Source of the DNA: Phaseolus vulgaris | Taxonomy: Eukaryota > Streptophyta > Magnoliopsida > Fabales > Fabaceae | Length of the DNA stretch: 64,000 nucleotides | NCBI RefSeq assembly: GCF_000499845.2 | Contig: NC_023749.2 | Span: 34,616,017 to 34,680,016 of the forward strand | Reading direction: 5' to 3' | In this document: positions 52,728-63,998 of the stretch, in pieces | How the letters are laid out: each line of letters opens with the position of its first letter | Numbering within the stretch: position 1 is the stretch's first letter | Notes under the pieces: generated by a model | What the model was told of the DNA's origin: nothing | The model's database searches: none | The model's input: only the letters and a program-made list of their open reading frames with translations | Made by a program: the position numbers and the translations under genes

Positions 52728-53830
52728 GCTCTTTTTCTTTTTTTGTAATTTTATACTTTTGCACAACTTTTGTACTTGGAATTTGTATAAAACTTGGTGT
52801 GAATACATACTCGTTTAAGCTATAAGCTTCTTCTCTTGTACTTTCTTGAGCTTCATCTTTCTTTATGCATACGACTAACTGTTAGCTAGCTTAGGTTTAG
52901 CGCGATCTTGTACTCTTTGATCTTGGCCTCTACTTGATCACGACTAGCTACTCCTTTAGCTTTGTATTTAACAGTTCTTATGCATAGCTTTGTACTGGAT
53001 GACTGACTAGGCGTAGTCTGTCTGCCTCAGCTTGTTGTGTAAGAATTTGTTTGGAAAAGTTTCCTCCGACAAGGCAAGACTGATCAGTCATCGTTCTTCA
53101 AGCAGCGTACCCACCAACAACTCATCAGTCATCGTTCTTCGGGCAGCGTACCCACCGACAACTCATCAGTCATCGTTCTTCGTACTTCACTTTGCTTCTC
53201 TGTCGCTCTAGCGCTAAGTGCATAGAGGACATCGATCGTCAGAGGTGATACCTTGTTTGGCGAAACTTGCTCAACTGCGTGAACTCAGCAATACTTGAAC
53301 TTGACCCTCCATGTACCGCTTTTAACTCGAGCAAATTGTTTAACCTTATAACAAACTTGGCAAACTGTTAACTCAAAGTAAACTTGAGCAACTATCAACT
53401 CTTCGGCGATGACGTTCAATAAAACTTGTGAACTTAAGGCAACAAATCTTAACATAAAATCACTTACTAGGCAGCAGGTTCTGACTCAAACTAGTATTAA
53501 AATACAGTTTACCTGATCTGCCAAGTGAAATCCCCCCTACTTCTGTCATCGCCCGGAACTCTTCTGATCTGGTACTCGCCGCACAACCCCTTCACTGTCT
53601 CAACTTTCATGCCATAAGGTTCTGGCGATGTTACCTTTCTTCTTTTCATGACCTGATCATTGTTCCCTCATCTGGGGGTAGAGGCGCCTTTCGGATCCTT
53701 CTCTACCTCCCTGAGTTTCAGAACAATGATCTGGTCTTACTGGGTCAATATTGATGTTTCACTTAAAGGGGGAAAGGCATTTTCCTTCCCTTCCCACCAC
53801 TTAAGGTCACAAACACCCCTGACTTTTCAG
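52728..53830. other. D spacer, no gene
   Basis: Between the antisense gene and the minisatellites. One short direct repeat CATCAGTCATCGTTCTTC...GCAGCGTACCCACC(A/G)ACAACT (53080-53180, about 2.5 units). No coding potential recognised. Confidence 0.6.
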
Positions 53831-55170
53831 CTCATCTTGCCTGAACTCACTCGGTGAGAAGGACTTTATCTTGCCTGAACTCACTCTAAGGTGAGAAGGA
53901 CTTTATCTGGTGCCTCAACTTGCCCAGGGGTTACATCTCCTCTTCCCCTGGATGCACCGAGGACTTGCAAATTATTCTGGCCTGAACTCACTCGAGGGTG
54001 AGAAGGACTTTCTCTGGTGCCTCAACTTGCCCAGGGGTTACATCTCCTCTACCCCTGGATGCACTGAGGACTTTTAATCTCATCTCGTACCGGGGCTAGC
54101 TATTCATACTTGAGGAGGGGGCGTCCCGAAGGAATCCCTTAACCCCTGCTCAAGGACTAGGTGCCCGGGTTTTAACTGCTATCTGGTACTGGGGCTAGCT
54201 GTTCATACTTGAGGAGGGGGCGTCCCGAAGGAATCCCTTAACCCCTGCTCAAAGACTAGGCGCCCGGGTTTTAACTGTTATCTGGTACCGGGGCTAGCTA
54301 TTCATGCTTGAGGAGGGGGCGTCCCGAAGGAATCCCTTAACCCCTGCTCAAGGACTAGGCGCCCGGATTTTAACTGTCATCTTGTTCTGAACTCTCACCT
54401 ATACTCTCTTTAGGCGAGTAGGACTTCTTAATCTGTTCTCGCCTACGCTCGCTATAGGCGAGGAGGACTTTTAATTTGTTCTCACCTACGCTCGCTATAG
54501 GCGATGAGGACTTTTAATCTATTCTCGCCTACGCTCGCTATAGGCGAGGAGGACTTCTTCTCTTTCTCGCCTGCACTCGCTCAAGGGCGAGGAGGACTTC
54601 TTCTCTGGCCTCAAAATGCACGAGAGCGCTGAGGGCTTTTTGCACTACTGATACCTTCGATCGCCAAAAGACGATGAGGTCTCTAAAACTTTTAACTACT
54701 GCCACCGATCGCCGTAAAACGACAGGGACTTTAAAACTTTAACTATTGCCACCGATTGCCGAAAAACGATGGGGACTTTGAAACTTTAACTATGGGGACT
54801 TTAAAACTATAACTATGGGGACTTTAAAACTTTAACTATTGCCACCGACCGCCGAAAAACGATGGGGACTTTAAAACTTTAACTTCCACCTCCGATTGCC
54901 ATGTGGCAATGAGGGTTTAAAACTTTTGTGCTTGTGCCTCCAATCGCCAGGTGGAGATGAGGACTTCGAAACTTTATGCTCACGCCTGCGATCGCCAGGT
55001 GGTGATGAGGACTTGAAAACTTTACTTGTGCCTCCAATCGCCAAGCAGCGATGAGGACTTGAAAAATTTTACTCGTTTTCCTCCGATCGCTAGGTGGCGA
55101 TGAGGTCTTAAAACTTTATACTAGTGCCTCCGATCACTGAGTGGCGATGAGGACTTGAAACTTATGCTTT
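53830..55170 (+). repeat. D minisatellite block: five repeat families in a row
   Basis: (a) about 113-bp units with CCTGAACTCACTC...GAGAAGGACTTT (53830-54080). (b) three about 99-bp units with GGGGCTAGC...GAGGGGGCGTCCCGAAGG (54090-54385). (c) about 44-bp units CTCGCCTACGCTCGCTATAG + GCGAGGAGGACTT (54395-54605). (d) GCCACCGATCGCC...GGGACTTTAAAACTTT units (54650-54890). (e) about 48-bp GTGCCTCCRATCGCC + AGGTGGCGATGAGGACTT units (54890-55170). All share the (G)AGGACTT ending. Family (b) also occurs in E. Confidence 0.92.
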
Positions 55171-55960
55171 AAAACCTTGTACTGAATGCATGCCATAATC
55201 TTTAAACTGGGTCTTTTTTTCTGGAAACTTAAAACAATAAGCATGCGAACTTAAATGACTTGGAAACTTTGATAAAACTTTTTTAACTGAAACTACTTCT
55301 TAACGAGTGCCCCTTGAAAAACTGCTTTAACTGAAATTATTTCTACTTATTACCTTGGTGATCTGGTCTTGTGTTTCGCCGTCCAAAGTTTACCCAACTT
55401 AAAACGTCTTGTCGTTGATCTCCTTCTCAAGCCACATCTTGACTGGCCGAGGCCTCTTCTTGCTGGTTGACTCTAACGGTAGACTTTAGCCCTTCTATCT
55501 CCGTCTATTCAAAGGCTCGAACCACACCGGTGGCGAGCTGCGATCTAGGGTGCCCATGCCCAGATTGTCTCTGAGCCAAGGGTCAGTGCACATGAGTCGT
55601 AATGTACCTTTTAGAGGAGTTGTCCTGATGGCTTGACCTTTCACTGACAGGCTTCGTCGTCCAACACTTCTTTGACCCTTCTCTGGGCTGACCAACATCT
55701 GAGTTGAGCTCACGACTCACCTCTTGTGCCCGATCACCGGTGACCTCCCCCGAACCCTTGGGTCGAGCTGATGGGCTCTCTTGCATGGTACTCATGCCCC
55801 TGTCTTACCTTGCACTAGGTAACCATTTACTCACGGGGCGGCTATGCTCGAGTAGTTGCACTGACACCGAGCTAGGCTGACTTTACTGAAGTACAACTTA
55901 AGGTTTGCCACATTCCACGCTCAAGGAATGGCCTTAACTAGTCAGCCTTGGCTTCTTCAT
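55171..55960. other. D spacer, no gene
   Basis: Nothing recognisable. ORFs here are short and lack family features. Confidence 0.5.
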
Positions 55961-56032
55961 TCACTGATTGGAGGGCTTCACCACGATTTGTCGTATGGTC
56001 ATCTCTTTGCTCCTAGTGCGTGCGGGTCTCAT
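55961..56032 (-). pseudogene. D gag: first 20 codons only
   Basis: Minus strand from ATG 56032: MRPARTRSKEMTIRQ matches the B3 gag start (MRPTRTRSEEMTMQQ), then homology ends abruptly. This fixes one border of the gag-pol deletion. Confidence 0.82.
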
Positions 56033-56147
56033 GTTCGTGGTTTCTGGAAGCCCCCCTTGACTATCTGTGATTTGAGGGCTGGAACTAGGTTGGAAACTGC
56101 AACTGGAACTGAAAAACTTGTGTGGTGGGACTGATGTTTTATATCGA

Positions 56148-56165
56148 GCCCCACGGTGGGCGCCA
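56148..56165 (-). promoter_or_regulatory. D primer binding site
   Basis: Minus strand TGGCGCCCACCGTGGGGC, identical to B1, two bases from the LTR. Confidence 0.85.
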
Positions 56166-56167
56166 AA

Positions 56168-56640
56168 TGATCCTGCCGACAACTCAAGCGTGCAGGAATT
56201 GCCTTGTCGCTTCCTTGCCTCGCCTTTGGCAACTGCGTTATCTGCAAGAGTGCTCTTAGGACCTTCGCTGGGAACTTCGAATGCAACCTGCAAAATACAC
56301 AGACGGCGCCTCTAGCGGCCGTTTGCACTCCAACGCTCAAGTTAGGTCACAGAATCGCTAACGAAAATAATCTGTGTAAAAAAGTGTGTGTGTATTTCTC
56401 TCTGATTCCCTTTTTATCTCCCTCTGTGTCTGTGCCCAACAGAATTCTGCTACGCTGTTCTCTGCGTGTGTCAGAATTCTGTTATGCTTTTGTACGAAAA
56501 CGTACCACAGTCAGGGTCGTGGGTGTCTGGGTTTTCTGTCTGTACCTTTCACGACACGGAATGCACCTTTATCTGGGTCGCGCCCCTCTCAGATAGTGAC
56601 ACGTGGAGGCATGCAACTCACATCTAACCCGTTACGTGCA
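56168..56640 (-). repeat. D 5' LTR, truncated
   Basis: Matches 48652-49110 closely (TGATCCTGCCGACAACTC... to ...ACATCTAACC), then stops at about 56640 against an A-type LTR fragment. Confidence 0.9.
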
Positions 56641-57065
56641 TGGGACTAGGCTCCAAGTGGCGTGAATTGTTTCTCCAAATCTCAAAATCTAGCAAGCTCC
56701 TTTCTATAAGTGTTCTTCTTTCATTTCTTCAATTTTTCATTTGGTAGTTTAGCATTTCTTAGTGTTTCCTTTCATTTGCACTGATTAAAATTGTGTTTCC
56801 AGCTTTGTTTCCATTGTTCTGTTCGGTACAGTAGCTTAGTCTTACTTTTCTGTCCAGCTTTCAATTCTTGTTCATCTTTCTTTGTTGTTGATTCCATTTG
56901 ACAATATATGGACTTCCATATGAGCTTTGGTTTGGTGCAAAGTCTTGGTGAGTTCTTGAATTAGAACATTGATCCAATTCTAAGTAAAGTGCCATTTCAT
57001 GACCAACTCAAGTTGCTCCTAAGAATGTCAAAGAATCATGTATTCTTGTTGTTGCATTCACATCA
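56641..57065 (+). repeat. A5: 3' fragment of an A-type LTR
   Basis: Shares the A-family R/U5: CCAAGTGGCGTG, ...GAGTTCTTGAATTAGAACATTGATCC, ending ATTCACATCA as in A4. The 5' half is missing. Confidence 0.8.
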
Positions 57066-57517
57066 TGACGTGACACTTTAAGTCACGTTATGATATTTTG
57101 ACACGTGGCCCAATCGCACGGCCACAACTTAACGCCTCTTGCGCTCCTTAAGTTTACGTTATATCTTTCAAAAACGCGCGCTCCAAATCACTGTTTCATC
57201 ACTCTTCATATCCCTCTGCACTGTTCATCTTCCTGAAGCTCTTTCTACATACTCTCCTCGAACCTCAACCTTCTCCAACTCGATGATCAAAAGGTATGAT
57301 TTTTCTTTCTCAGTGGCTCCTCCTTTTAATTTTCTGTACTGATATAACTGTCTGGGCCTGTTTATTTATTTTGCATTCGCGTTCTTCTTCCTCATTTCTC
57401 TGTTTCACCTTTTCTGAACTTCTCGCGTGGGTAGGGGTTTTCTTAGGGTTTCTTTCCCCTTTCCGCCTTGACCCCCATTTGCTAAACCTTTTCCTTATTC
57501 ATTCTTCAGCTCTCTCA
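57066..57517 (+). promoter_or_regulatory. E antisense promoter and 5'-UTR intron
   Basis: TGACGTGACAC (57066), GACACGTGGCCC (about 57100), GTTATATCTTTC (TATA-like, about 57159), AACGCGCGCTCC and CACTGTTTCATC. These are the same blocks, in the same order, as in B3. Leader intron 57294-57509 (216 bp): donor CAAAAG|GTATGA, acceptor TTCATTCTTCAG|C, eight bases before the ATG. Confidence 0.65.
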
Positions 57518-59143
57518 ATGGCGCGTACTAAAACGACGACGAACCCTCCACCCCCAAAGGTCAACTATAGAGCCCTTTACTCCTGGGCCCCCAACGAGTT
57601 GCTCTCTGGGTGCTCTAGCCTGACCACCATGAAGGATTGGAGGGATCATATTGAAGGATCAGGCGTCTATCAGCATCGCGCCTTTGCTAGGAGGCACGAC
57701 AAGGATATAGTTGTGCTTCCCTGTACTCCAAGCGAGCCTATCTGTGGGGAAGAGAGGTCCAACAATGGAGTTCCATTCTTCTACTTCTACCAAACGGTAT
57801 TCAAGCGCATTGGGATGCGCTTGCCTTTCTCTGGGTTCGAAAGGGAACTCCTAACAGAGATCAATGTTGCCCTCGCCCAGCTTCACCCCAACAGCAGGGC
57901 TTTCGTCAATGCCTTCGGGATCCAAAGGCGAAGCTTCATCAAAAGGGGGTGGGGTCTCCATACCTCCACCCTCTGAAAAACTGCTGCCTCTCCAAACCTT
58001 CCTTCCCAAGATCCACCTCAAACAACAACCTCCGAAACTCTTCCATCTCCAACTCAACCACCACACTCGCCACCTCCCATAGCAGCCATGCCTCTTGCGC
58101 TGGCTGAATCCACTGCTGCACCAGCCCCCCTAGATAAGGGCAAAGGGGTGGTGGTGGTTCCCTTAGAGGACGAGGAAGACTCTGCTGAAGGGCAAGTCTT
58201 GAAAAGAAGAAGGACAACCCGGGCTGCCCCTCAAGCTGTCACCTCCACATCCTCTTAGAACCATGGGGCTGACTCTCTAAGGGAGCACCCTCCAAGAGCC
58301 ACCTTACCTCCACAACCAATGGCCTTGGAGGGCTGTACTGAAACTGAGCCCACCTCTGCTCCACCATCTGCTCCAGAGCTCCCTCGACCAGTCCAAGACA
58401 CACTGAGGGGCTACCTCCACAAACGCTCAGGGAGCCCAGTTGAGGGGGCCAAGAAAGAAGGCATGAACTTCTATCTTGGTGCCTTTGCTGCTTGCGCCAA
58501 CACCTGACGTGGCCAGGCCAAAGCCAGAGCGGACGAGCTTTCTGCGCTCCAGACTCTTGAGAAGGAGAACGCCTCCTTAAAGGAGGAAAAGGAATGCCTG
58601 GCTCGCCACTGGCTGCGTTAAGAGGAGGCCTATAAGGACTTCCTGAAGATAGCCCAGAAGGCTAAGGAAGAGGCCAGCAAAAGGCTGCATGAGGCGGGGC
58701 AAGCCCATACTGAGCTCTTGGCATAGCTGGTGCCCCTTCGAGTAAAAGTCGTGGAGCTTCAAGACGCAGCGGAGGCTTCTAAGGTGCAACAGAAGAAACT
58801 TGAAGACCACTATGTCGACCAGGAGCAGAAGCTGGCGAAAACTGAGGCTGCACTCGAGGCTAAAACCAACGACTGCGATATGCTAACTGCTGAGAGCGCA
58901 ACTCTGCAGGCCAAAGTTCAGGAGCTGGTTGCTGCTTTAGCGGCTAAAGACCAAGAGATGACTTCTCAAGCTGAGAACTTCAAGGCAAAAGAGGAAAAGC
59001 TAGTCGAGGAAGCTGCGACGGGGTTCGCCGACGGGTTTGCTGAGGCCTTTGTCCAGGCGGCTGGTATCAATACCTCAGAGTGCAACCCCTTCAGTGAAGT
59101 GGTCGAAGGCAAAATCGTGCCTTTGATGGCTCCTGAAGATTAG
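57518..59143 (+). pseudogene. E antisense gene, internally deleted
   Basis: Exon 1 starts MARTKTTTNPPPPKVNYRAL and is open through FERELLTEINVALAQLHPNSRAFVNAFGIQ. At about 57921 it jumps to exon 2 (KGEASSKGGGVSIPPP), so the second half of the domain and the intron are deleted. Exon 2: Pro-rich, acidic LEDEEDSAEGQVLKRRR, GYLHKRSGSP...GMNFYLGAFAACA, a coiled coil (58550-59010), and CNPFSEVVEGKIVPL. Stops at about 58258, 58505, 58619 and 58725, plus frame changes. Confidence 0.85.
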
Positions 59144-59516
59144 CTTATCTTTACCGCTTTGTAACATTTTTGTATTTACTGTACATAATTGCTCCTTTTG
59201 TAATCGCTATGAACATCTTCTTCAATATGTTTCTTAATATAATTGATCTTTGGCTTTATCTGCGGTGAATTCTTTCTTCTTCATGCTTTGGATATGCTTT
59301 GAATTCTTTCTTCTTCATGGCTTTGTACATTCTTTTCTGCACTTAATGCCTTAGACGACTTGTATCTTCTATTCCTTTCCTTTTACTCTTCGAATCCCTT
59401 CTGCTTCTTTGACTTGTAATAATTTCAACTTGCTCTTTGCCGAATCTTCTTCAACCTTGAGGCACTTGCTGCCAAAGGTATTGTTGGCCTTGTCATCACT
59501 TAAGACGAAGGAGGTC
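59144..59516. other. E spacer, no gene
   Basis: AT-rich 3' flank of the antisense gene (TTTGTAACATTTTTGTA). One short repeat GAATTCTTTCTTCTTCATG occurs twice (about 59268, 59301). No other feature. Confidence 0.5.
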
Positions 59517-60245
59517 TGATCTCTTCTATGGCCTCGACGTCGCTCGAGGGCGAGGGAGGACTTAGCTCTTCTGTGGCCTCGACATCGCTCGAGGGCGAGG
59601 AGGACTTATCTCACCTGCACTGGGTGTCCACGCTCGAGGAGAGACCCGCTGAACACGAGGTCGTATCGTCCTCAGCGTGTCTAAACATTTGGGATAAAGC
59701 CACGCTTTGGTGCCCACGCCCGTGGAGAGGCCTAATACAACAACACCGTATCGTCCATGGGGTGTCTAAACACCAAGGCAACTTAGCCCTTATCTCTGCG
59801 TGCTTGGTGCCCACACCTGAGGAGAGGCCTACCAGGGGGTAGTGCCGTTTCGTCCTCAGGGTGTCTGAAAACACCAAGGCGATCAGTGTTCTTGGTTCCC
59901 ACGCCTAGGGAGAGGCGTGTTGGAAAAATCGCCATATCGTCCCTGGTGTGTCTAAACACAAAGATGATCAGGGATTTTGGTGATTACGCCTAAGAAGAAG
60001 GTTTTTCGAAGGATATCGCTTCTCCTTAATTGCGTGTATCTGCACCAAGTGACCTGGTAATCCAATGCTCTGAAACTTCTTACTGTCTGATGCCCACGCT
60101 CGAAGGAAACGCCCCCCGCCACTTCCTTGCCAGGTGTCTAAACATCAGACACCGGGGCTAGTCGTTCTCACCTGAGGAGGGGGTGTCCCGAAGGAAACCC
60201 TTAACCCCTGTTCAGGGACTAGACACCTGGATTTTAACTTATACT
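59517..60245 (+). repeat. E minisatellites
   Basis: Two units of GGCCTCGACRTCGCTCGAGG + GCGAGG(A)GGACTT (59525-59610). About five diverged units with CCCACGC...GGAGAG + CGTATCGTCC...GTGTCTAAACAC (59620-60130). One unit of D family (b), GGGGCTAGTC...GAGGGGGTGTCCCGAAGG (60160-60240). Confidence 0.85.
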
Positions 60246-60354
60246 ACGCGTACCTTTCAACCCGACGCCCGCGCCTGAGAGTGTGCTCCCGTCACTCGCT
60301 TTGGGGTGTCGACTCGTTCAAGCTGGTTTGCGCACTCGACGCCCGCTCCCTTAT

Positions 60355-60420
60355 CTGGCGATGCCTACGCCTGGCGACGCCTACACCTGGCAACGCCTAC
60401 CCTGGCGACGCCTCAAGCCT
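60355..60420 (+). repeat. E GGCGACGCC cluster
   Basis: Four units of CTGGCGACGCCTAC (about 14-15 bp) near the pol end. This is the reverse complement of the GGCGTCGCC units behind B1 pol and in the B-type LTRs. Confidence 0.85.
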
Positions 60421-60565
60421 TTGTTTTCTGTTTCTTAATCTTTACTTTTATGTTGCGAGAGAAGGAAAAACTGAGACAAAGTTTTCTTGAACTTCTTTTT
60501 TACTTGGGTGACCTCCGAAAGGGAAAAAGAGTGTCCCCTTTTAAACTTTGTACTACATAATATTT

Positions 60566-63500
60566 TTAGCTAAAATAAAACTTTAATTTGGCTGGGTTCC
60601 AGCTGCGTGGGATGGGACCTCCTTCCAGAGTCTCGAGCTTGTACGAACCATTCCCCTTGGCTTCGGTTACTCTGAAGGGTCCGATCCACTTGGGGGACAA
60701 CTTGTTCTCTAACTCAAAAGGATGGACCTTTCGTATAACCAGATCAGCCAATTGGAATTGCCGCGGCTTCACCTTAGAGCTGTACTGATGTTCCACTCTC
60801 CTCTTCACAGCTTAAGCCTTTATCCTCGCCTCTTCTCTGGCCTCGTCCAACAGGTCTAGATCTACCCTTCTTTCCTCATTGGACTCTTCTGCCACGAAGC
60901 TCTGAAAACGGGGCGAGCTCTCGTGAATCTCTACTGGGATCATGGCGTCTGACCCATATACTAGGCTGAACGGCGTCTCCATGGTAGAGGATTGAGGTGT
61001 GGTGTGGTAAGCCCACACAATCCTTGGTACTTCTTCCGCCCACGCCCCTTTAGCTTTCTCAAGCCTTCGCTTCAACCCCCTCAACAAGATTCTATTTGCG
61101 GACTCCACCTGTCCGTTCGTCTGGGGGTGTTCGACAGACGCAAATACCTGCTTGATGCCTACTTCCGCGCACAACTTGCTCATTTGTAGGCTGGCAAACT
61201 GAGTGCCATTATCTGAGATGAGACGCCTCGGCACGCCGAAGCGGCATACAATGCTTTTCCATACGAAGTGTTGTACTTTATATGCAGTGATCTGCGCCAC
61301 TGGTTCTGCCTCTATCCACTTCGTGAATTACTCGATGGCCACTATCAAGTACTTCATCTGCCTTATCGCCAAGGGAAAAGGCCCCAAAATGTTGATTCCC
61401 CATGTGTGAAAGGGCCACGGGCTATAAATCGACCTCAGCTCTTCTGGAGGTGCCTTGTGCGAGTCAGCGTGCATCTGACACTGTTTGCATCACTTGGCAT
61501 ATTTCACACAATCTTCCCTCACCGACGACCAATAAAACCCTGCGCGAATCACCTTGGAAGTTAATGATCTTCCTCCCACATGGCTTCCACAAATCCCCTC
61601 GTGGAGCTCCGACATGATCCTCGTACACTCATCGCCACTCACACATGTCAGGATTGGGTGCGTGAACCCATGCCTGAATAGCACTCCATCTACGAGAGTG
61701 TATCTTACAGAGTTCTTTTTTATCTTCTTGCCCTCCCCAGGTTCCGCTGGGAGAATCCCATCTGCTATGTATCGCCTGCAAGGCGTCATCCACGTATCCC
61801 CTTCTTCCACGACACACACTTGCACACACTTCTCTTCTTCGGGCGAGGCCGCATAAGCGCTGACACGGGGTGTCCTTGCCGTATCTTGAATTAACGACCG
61901 ATGACTTCTTGGCTTTCCTCTCGACATGCTGATGTGAAGGACATCCACTCTATTGTCTGCCACAAACTTTCGCGGCGTTTTGAGCGTTTCTTGGATGACT
62001 GTCCTCTGCCTTCCCCCCTTGCCTGAGCTGGCCAGCTTGGCAAGTAGGTCAGCTCTAGCATTTTGTTCTCTTGGGACATGCACCAGCTCAAACGTAGTGA
62101 AAGCTCCCTTCAACACTTGGACATACCTCAGATACGCCGCCATTTGCGGGTCTTTTCCCTGATACTCCCCGGTCACTTGCCCTGTGACCAATTGCGAATC
62201 TCTCTTTGCCAAGAGGCTCTGCGCACCCATTTCTTTGGCCAAGAGCATTCCAGCGATCAGAGCTTCGTACTCAGCTTGGTTATTACTTGATGGAGATCAA
62301 GCCCAAGAGAACATGGAGGCCACTCATCAAGCTCAAGAAGAGGTGGAGGCACAAATGAAGGACGCCCATGGAGGTCAAAGTCCACCTCAAAGGATTACAA
62401 GAAGCATGTTCAAAGCCTTGGGAGCTAGAGGACATTTATTTTCTCTTTTTGTAGTGACTTTAGTTGAAGGTGCTTAGAGGGAAACCTTAGAAACCTCTTT
62501 TGTTATAGCATCTTTTAGGTTTTAGTTAGGAGCTTTAGGGGGGTGTATTAGTAGATAGGTGTAGGAGTAGAATAGGGGGTGCCAAAGTAAAGGAAAGGAT
62601 CACACCTTCCTTGCCTTGCATTTTAGCGCCGGTTCTAGCTTGTTTTGGAGGGAATTTTGTTTTGTTTTAGCTTTCAATTTTCAGCACCTTAGGCTATAAA
62701 TAGAGGTGCCTTCCTTGTAAATTTCAGATTTGAATTCATCTAAAGAAACTATACTCAAAATTGGAGTGAGCATTTGGAAAGCTTTTGAGCTTCTACTCTA
62801 GTCTTATCTTGAAGGACCATGGTTTCCTCAAGTGGCGGCTTGCACACTCATCTAGGAGCATCCATACTTCTAGTGGCGTGATCATCCAACCATTCTTCCA
62901 TCTTCATGAGCATTCTCTTCTCCTTCCTTCTTCTTTTTCAATTGTTCATGTTGCCTTGTGTTTTTGATTTGTTTTGGTTCGGCTATTCCAATTTTCCAGC
63001 ACCTTTGTTCTGTTTTTGTTTTCAATTCCTTTTATGTTCGGTTCATATGTGTTCTTGCATAATTCTGTTCGGTCAATTCATTTTATGTTTCCTTTGTTGA
63101 TTCAATTTGACAATATTTGGTTCAACCAAATGAGTTTGGGAATTGGTACTTGTTATTGGTGAGTTCTTGACTTAGAACCATGATCCAACTTCTAAGAAAG
63201 TGCCTCTATATTTTCCAGCTCAAGGTGATTCCTCAAAGTGTCAAGAATCTTGTTCTATGTGGCTATTGGAATCACATCATTACTTGCCTTGAAGGCGAAA
63301 CGTAAGGCTTGCTCGATCAACACCCCATTAGGCCCTTCCAAGACTATCCCCGCACCACCTCCCTGCTGATTGGAGGACCCATCCACTGAAAGCATTCACT
63401 GTGATCCTAACTCCACCTCCTGGGGGGCACCTCCTGGCGAGAGCTCTGCAACGCAGTCTTCGTAGACTTGCCCTTTGATGGATCCCCTGGGCTCATACTG

Positions 63501-63998
63501 GATATCAAACTCTGACAGCTCCACTACCCAGCGAACGATCCTCCCAGCGACATCTGGCTTTTGCAGTACCTTCTGAATGGGGAGATCCGTCATCACCACC
63601 ACTGTGAAGTTGTGAAAATAGTGACGGAGCCTCCTGGCTGAGAATACCACTGCCAGTGCCGCCTTCTCCAACGACTGATATCTCTTCTTTGGGCCCTGTA
63701 AAGCCTTGCTTTCGAAGTAGACGGGCCTCTGTACTTGATCCTGCTCTTGGACCAGCACAGAGCTGATAGTCCACTTAGTCACAACGAAGTACAAACGAAG
63801 GGGAACGCCAGCCCATGGCTTGCACAGCACCGGAGGCGTCGCCAAGTACTCCTTCAACTTGAGGAATGCTGCTTCGCACTCATCTGTCCACGCAAAGCGG
63901 CTATTCCTCTCGAGGCACTGGAAGTAGGGGTGGCCCTTCTCACCTCTAGCAGACACGAACCTTGACAAAGCCGCCATTTCCCCGGTAAGTTGCTGCAC
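60566..63998 (-). pseudogene. E pol: RNase H, archaeal RNase H, integrase
   Basis: Minus strand, running in from beyond the window: RT-RNase H connection (GHPYFQCLERNSRF), gypsy RNase H (TISSVLVQEQDQ... RRLRHYFHNF), and then an archaeal-type RNase H kept almost whole (SVDGSSNQQGG; NQAEYEALIAGM; RDSQLVTGQVTGEY; VPREQNARADLLAKL). Integrase: ELHEGICGSH, CKQC, WGINILGPF (the first Asp is changed to Asn), SDNGTQF, GQVESANRILL, ending PRSWNPAKLKFYFS. Stops: TGA for Trp in GSQW (about 63395), after YAK (about 61491), in AIE-FTK (about 61329) and after ARIKA (about 60810). Solo LTR A4 splits it at 62288-63279. Confidence 0.92.
62288..63279 (+). repeat. A4: solo A-type LTR in E pol
   Basis: 992 bp, TGATGGAGATC...ATCACATCA, with perfect TTACT duplications at 62283-62287 and 63280-63284. 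TATA box CTATAAATAG is at 62694-62703. CAAGTGGCGGC and CTAGTGGCGTG motifs are near 62830 and 62873. It is a diverged relative of the A1 LTRs. Confidence 0.93.

Larger units (their letters stand above)
48652..56640 (-). mobile_element. D: Tat element lacking gag-pol but keeping its antisense gene
   Basis: Minus-strand element: 5' LTR (56168-about 56640, truncated on its outer side), primer site (56148-56165), first codons of gag (56032-55961), minisatellite-rich spacer (53830-55170), antisense gene on plus (50435-52727), polypurine tract (49835-49847) and a full 3' LTR (48652-49834). All of protease to integrase is gone. The shared LTR part differs by a few percent. The outer side of the 5' LTR is lost, so no target duplication can be shown. 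Confidence 0.88.
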
